This document shows positions 59,350 to 64,000 of a stretch of 64,000 bases of DNA, piece after piece (the stretch's first letter is position 1; each line of letters begins with the position of its first letter). The translations under genes were made by a program, and so were the position numbers. The notes below the pieces were generated by a model, which did no database searches, had not been told where the DNA came from, and saw only the letters and a list, made by a program, of their open reading frames with translations. The stretch is from Physcomitrium patens (Eukaryota > Streptophyta > Bryopsida > Funariales > Funariaceae). The DNA lies in assembly GCF_000002425.4 (NCBI RefSeq), contig NC_037267.1, forward strand, positions 8,073,396 to 8,137,395. The letters are read 5' to 3'.

Positions 59350-60818
59350 ATCAAGAATTGACATGTTGGAAAGAATTTTTCATTCACCATAAATCCGCTT
59401 TCACTTGGACTTATGCTGATTTAAAAGATATCTCCACGAAAGTTTGTGAGCATCAAATTATTTTAGAAAAGGATGCTAAACTTGTCTGTCAGAGGCAACA
59501 CCAACTTAATCCAAAATATTTCTTAATGGTGAAGAAAGAATTAGACAAGCTTATTGAGGTTGGTTTTATTTATCCAGTATCAAATAGTGAGTGGGTTTCT
59601 CCAATCGTGATGGTGCCGAAGAAGAATGAAAAAATAAAAATTTGTGAAGACTTTTAGATACTAAATGTGGTTAGCAAAAAAGATTACTTTTCATTATCCT
59701 TTACAAATAGTATATTGGATGCTGTAGCAAGGCATGAATGTTATTCTTTCTTAGATGGATTTTCTAGTTATAATCAAGTTAAAATTGTAAAAAAAGATCA
59801 ATTAAAAACTACTTTTACTACGGATTTGAGAACATTTGCTTATCGCATTATGCTGTTTGGATTATGTAATGCTCTAGCCACGTTTCAGAGGGTGATATCT
59901 CAAGCATTTCAAGATTACTTATAAATATTTATAGAGATATTTTTAGACGATTTTTAAACTTTTAGTACAAAATAAGATCATCTAAAATACCTAAACAAAT
60001 GTTTGGCTCAATGTGCTATATATAAGATATCGTTGAACTCTGATAAATGCCAATTTGGTATTTTGTCTAGAAATTTTTTGGGACATGTAGTCTCCAAAAG
60101 CAATATTGCTACTGATTCAGATAAAGTTTAGTACATAATAAACCTACCAAGATTAGAGATAATATTGGATATTAATAGTTACGTCGGCCATGTCAGTTAT
60201 TATCGACGATTTATTCATTTGTTTATAGTCATCTGTCAATCTTTGAGTAATCTTTTAAAGAAACCTTTGTTCGATGGGACCTATCCAGTTTGGACCAAGG
60301 AGTGTACAATGGTATTTGAAGAATTGAAGTGAAAATTGGTATCTGCACTAATATTAGTGGCCTCTTATTGGACAAAGCTATTTCATGTGTATGTTGATGC
60401 ATCCAATGTTGCTATTGGCTCTTTGTTAGGTCAGAAGGATGACAAGGGCTTCGATCATCCAATATATTATATCAGTCAAAAATTGATGGCTGCCGAATGA
60501 AATTACTCTACTATTGAATGGAAAGCTTTAGTCATGATATATTTGATTTAGAAATTTTGGCAATATTTACTGGATTATTCATTTGTATTTTATGTAGATC
60601 ATGATGCTCTAAAATACATGATTAATAAGCCTCAATTGAGTGGACATATTGTCAGATGGATATTGCTACTACAAGAATTTAATTTTACTATTATTGTAAG
60701 ACTTTGGAAGAACCATACGAATATTGACCATTTATCTCAATTGTCCAATATCCGGGGCAATGAACCTATTCATGATATACTTTTCATAGGGCTGACTACT
60801 AGAAGGCACATACCTTAA
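59350..60818 (+). pseudogene. reverse transcriptase and RNase H of element A
   Basis: The RT opens at 59358 with CWKEFFIHHKSAFTWTYADL and has NSEWVSPIVMVPKKNEKIKI, a YSFLDGFSSYNQ block (59740-59775), FGLCNALATFQR and a FLDDF active-site box near 59945. The thumb contains NYLGHV-like and YYRRFIHLF sequence. RNase H follows with HVYVDASNVAIGSLLG (about 60388-60435), HPIYYISQKLMAAE and FYVDHDALKYMI, ending with the DHLSQL block at 60730. Stops at several Trp or Gln codons inactivate it. Confidence 0.82.
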
Positions 60819-60879
60819 GAATACTTTATTGAAGTACATTTTGTAAATATATTACATAGTACGAGCATTGAATATAGAG

Positions 60880-61380
60880 GGCAGTGACAAATAGAAATTG
60901 GAGGCAAGCAAAAATGTGATATCAGAGCAGAACCAAAGAATTGCAGAGAAAGAACAAATCTTCTAAGAGAATACAGAGTACAAGTTGATATTGGAGCAAA
61001 GGTTTGTACAGAAACAAGAAGCTTGGATAAAAGAAAAAAAACACATCTTACAAATCATAGAAGGTCAAGGGAAAGAATTGCTCTAAAATTGCCAACATGA
61101 GATTTGGAACGGGAGAAAGTCAGGTGCCAGTTACAAGCAAAATGGAAAAAGGCAGAGTTATTGGTGCAATAAAATCAACACTAGTTGGAATTCAGAGATG
61201 CCTAGATCCTGAAATTAGAGGCTTAAGTTTGTAAATTAGGAGAGTACAATGAAGATCTTTCAGCCCAGTTGAGGAAGGAACCGATACAAGGATTGGAAGA
61301 GGATGAAAGTTTGCATTTGGAACAAGAATCGATGGAACCAACAATAGATAATATGAAAGTTGATCAATTAGGTAGGCCAA
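60880..61380 (+). pseudogene. coiled-coil-like tail of element A, in place of an integrase
   Basis: After RNase H the plus strand reads a highly charged helical protein: ASKNVISEQNQRIAEKEQIF, then YKLILEQRFVQKQEAWIKEK and HILQIIEGQGKELL, and in another frame LKLEAQVCKLGEYNEDLSAQ followed by LRKEPIQGLEEDESLHLEQE. It looks like a coiled coil. No integrase zinc domain, D-D-E core or chromodomain lies between RNase H and the 3' LTR at 61478. It may be an accessory domain or what is left after integrase loss. Confidence 0.45.
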
Positions 61381-61477
61381 AAGGATAGCAATATTGTAGA
61401 GTTTTGTTAAGTAGTTTTTTTTAGATATGTATGAATTTTATATTAGCGAGGACGTTGCATAGTTAGGTGTATAGCTA

Positions 61478-62254
61478 TGTAGAATGGATAGAATTTTTTT
61501 TTTATAAGATATTGATAAAATAGATTAATCATTTCTAAGGTAGTCAATTTAATAGGTTGGATGATTGAATTAGTTGTGAAAAATGGTTAATTAGAGAATG
61601 ATAGTTAGAATCTGGAATTTCAGGGGTAAGTATATAGTAATTGAAGAAGATATTGGAAGAGCCAAACTGTGATAGTCATGAGCTAGGATAAGCTTGGTAC
61701 TATCTCTTGTTTCTTGTTTATTTTTTTATTTTAAGTTTTGATCACTATGAAGTAAATTTGTGGAATAAATCACAGATTGATTTATAAGATATTGAATATG
61801 TAATTAGAGTAGTATATGATTGAATTATTATGAGAAGATATTAAGAGTTTGTTATCAGATTTTATGGAAGATTATTCATAGATGGAAGATTATGATTGTT
61901 GTTTATTGAGAGTTATGTATGTTTTAACAGAGGAAGTCTATGATTATAGAAATTGTATGAAGCTAGATTGATTATAGTGGAAGTCTGTTATTTTTGGTGT
62001 TGGATAGAATTTATGTATTTTGAGTGGTCTTTTGAGAGTGTAGGATTGCACTTTATTATTATTAGTTGATGAAGGAGTATTGTTAGTAAGAAAAAGCATT
62101 GTAGTATTCTTTGGTATTTTTAGTGGTTTGAAATATGGTTAATTGTATGACCTTAATGTGTATGCTCATGTGGTTAGTCTTACCTTGCTTTTGAATCTCC
62201 CTCTACAAGTTTATTCTGAAAGAAATTTGTAGAATAAATAAAATAATAATCACA
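61478..62254 (+). repeat. right (3') LTR of element A
   Basis: 777 bases, TGTAGAATGG...ATCACA, matching 38689-39462 with many transitions and few indels. Shared blocks include GATAAGCTTGGTACTATCTC and TTGAATCTCCCTCTACAAG. Confidence 0.8.
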
Positions 62255-62259
62255 CTTAC
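62255..62259 (+). other. target-site duplication of element A, right copy
   Basis: CTTAC, paired with CTTAT at 38684-38688. B-element homology resumes immediately to its right. Confidence 0.6.
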
Positions 62260-64000
62260 AATAGAAGCAACTATCTTGTAGATAGCATAGCACTTTTCAT
62301 AGGTATTGCTTATGCTCTTTAGGAATTTTATTATATACAAGGATATCATCAATGAAAAAAAATATATATTTGTCCAAAAGGTCCCAAAACAATCTATTCA
62401 TATAATCCATAAAGAAATTGGAGTATCAATAAGACCAAAAAGTAAAATCAACCATTCAAAATATCCATAGCAGGTACAAAATGCCATCTTTTCTATATCC
62501 TCTCTTGTAATAGGTAATTGTCAATAGCCATTTCAAAAATCTAATTTATTAAAGATAATCACACCTTGAAATTGGTTAAGAAGTTCATCCACGGATGGAA
62601 GTAGATATGTATTTTTAACAGTCTGTATATTGAAGCTTCAATAGTCGATGCAAAGGCAAAGTCCACCATCCTTCTTGTGTACAAAGAATACAAGTGCTCT
62701 CCATGGTGATGTATTTTCTTGAATGAGGTCTTTCTCTAAGAATTCATCTAATATCTTTTGTAGTTCTTTAAGTTCTTTTAGTGCTAAGCAATAAATTAGT
62801 CAACTTGTTGGTTTGGCTCTAGTCAATAGTTCTATTTGAAAAGGAGCAACTCAATCATGAGGCATGCTAATAGTTCGGTTGATTAGAAAGACATTCCGAT
62901 ATTCTCGTATGAGTTAATCCATTCTATTCCTTTGACTATCTTTTTTACTATTGATGTAAGATTTGGAAACACCAAATATATAAGTTGCTTATGTTGTATT
63001 TGTTTCTTCATAAAGGTCGTCCCTATGAATAAGTCTTTAGTTGCAAATTGTCTTTTTTCTTTACTTAATGCAGAGGTACAAAGAACCACCTTATATCTAC
63101 CATCTCTAAAGAAGATTGTCCTTGCTATCCAATCAACTTGCTTATTTTTCAACTTTAGCTATGGCATATCAAAGATAACATCATAGTTTATCTTTGTTAT
63201 CTTAAACTTCTATCTTAAGATACATGTGTCACTCAACCTTAAGATTTCTTATTCACATGTCTCACTCAATACATTCTTTCGATCATCTATAAGATACATA
63301 CTTTTTCTTTTGATTGCCTTTGTTTTAATTTCAATTCAATTGGCGATTTTAATTGAGATGCAATTTTTTGTAGAGTCACAATCTACAAGCACTTCACATA
63401 ATTGTCTTTTTAGTAGTCCCGTTAAATGCACCAATTGATTCTTTTTACAATTTTTTGAGGCCATGCCATTTGTCTCTATGGGACAGTAGATATCCCTAGT
63501 ATTGACTTTTGGTGCTTTTACTAGAAAGTCATATTTTTCTGCTTTGTCTTATTATCAATTTGGTGAATTTTGAGATTGTAAACCTCCCTTATTTGGCTAG
63601 TACTTAAATTTTGACATTTTAGACAACTTCCAATCTAATAGCCAGGCTCTTGACAATAAAAACACAATTCTTTTTGCACCAATATTTATTGCCTTTGTAG
63701 TGTCAATGATTCTTGTAGGGCATCAATCTCTGTTGGAATTGCTTGTTGTGCTATAATATAAGATAATAGCATAGGACTTTATACTATAGGTCATGCTCCA
63801 TGATTTTTAAAATCTATAATATTGACCCTCTCTACAATCTAAATTTCTTCTTCAAATGTTTATAGATTCCTTAGGTCCACCTCTCGCTAGACCCTAGGTT
63901 TCAAACCTCATAGGAATTGATCCATCATCTCTGCCTCTAAAACATTGTCAATTTGGAGACATAAGGACTTCAATCGGAAGACATAATCTAGCATCGACAT
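62260..64000 (-). mobile_element. family B element, minus-strand copy, gag to RT (continues past window)
   Basis: Read on the minus strand from 64000: gag (DYVFRLKSLCLQIDNVLEAE), a zinc knuckle remnant CFYCQEPGY near 63645-63670, a protease-like VDCDSTKN near 63375-63400, an open spacer at 63152-62883, then RT with VFFVHKKDGGLCLCIDY (about 62690-62650) and LPFGLI, stopping at the element A insertion. It continues at 38683. Gag is cut by the window end. The N-terminal RT part lost from the plus-strand B copy is present here. Confidence 0.75.

Larger units (their letters stand above)
38689..62254 (+). mobile_element. Ty3/gypsy element A, split by nested insertions
   Basis: LTRs of about 775 bases lie at 38689-39462 and 61478-62254, with gag after the left LTR (39876 to about 42283) and protease, RT and RNase H before the right LTR (58450-60818). 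The roughly 16 kb between gag and pol is later insertion: solo LTR E, element C and element D. The element is inserted in a minus-strand B element. No integrase coding sequence is visible; a coiled-coil-like frame occupies 60890-61380. The coding sequence has many stops, so the element is dead. Confidence 0.8.

Overview
This is nuclear DNA from a land plant. It holds two intron-containing nuclear genes for a plastid ribosomal protein, a plant DUF1442 gene, remains of a plastid-type phosphate transporter gene, and a large mass of Ty3/gypsy retrotransposons in AT-rich DNA. The best-preserved retrotransposon is a chromodomain element with one fused gag-pol frame. Tcn1-like chromoviruses of this kind are known from mosses and lycophytes, so a bryophyte, most likely a moss, is my best guess; that is an inference. 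Nothing here is bacterial: there are no operons, rRNA, CRISPR arrays or convincing tRNA genes.

Layout. 1-3841 is AT-rich with no supported gene. 3842-8160 is an ancient, 3'-truncated chromovirus (+). 9391-10573 is plastid RPS13 copy 1 (+). 12405-13408 is a two-exon DUF1442 gene (-). 13409-17860 is a GC-rich promoter-like zone followed by AT-rich spacer. 18009-19014 is RPS13 copy 2 (+). 21590-23383 is a broken PHT2-type phosphate transporter pseudogene (-). 23750-28310 is a second ancient chromovirus (+), truncated at its 5' end. 30420-32060 holds LINE remains (+). 32200-35850 is a degenerate gypsy element of a different family (B, +).

36260-64000 is a nest of insertions. A minus-strand B element is split into pieces at 36260-36916, 38223-38683 and 62260-64000. 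Element A (38689-62254, with its own LTRs and a 5-bp target duplication) sits inside B. A C-family solo LTR (E) sits inside A, and two further elements sit inside E: element C (43067-51498) and chromovirus D (52287-58411). D has near-identical LTRs, a perfect GTATG target duplication, a primer-binding site, a polypurine tract and one frame interrupted only by seven stop codons, so it is the youngest.

The host genes suggest a plastid-housekeeping neighbourhood that has been invaded repeatedly. The two RPS13 genes are almost identical in the exons of the mature protein and unlike each other in introns and transit peptides, which points to gene conversion. The least expected features are: arrays of canonical heat-shock elements in the D LTRs and, separately, in the tail of the + strand B copy; a small extra ORF after the D chromodomain that can still be read in the ancient relative at 27.5-27.7 kb; a conserved leader hairpin in the chromoviruses; LTRs of the C family that carry gag-derived coding sequence; and element A, which lacks an integrase and ends in a coiled-coil-like tail.
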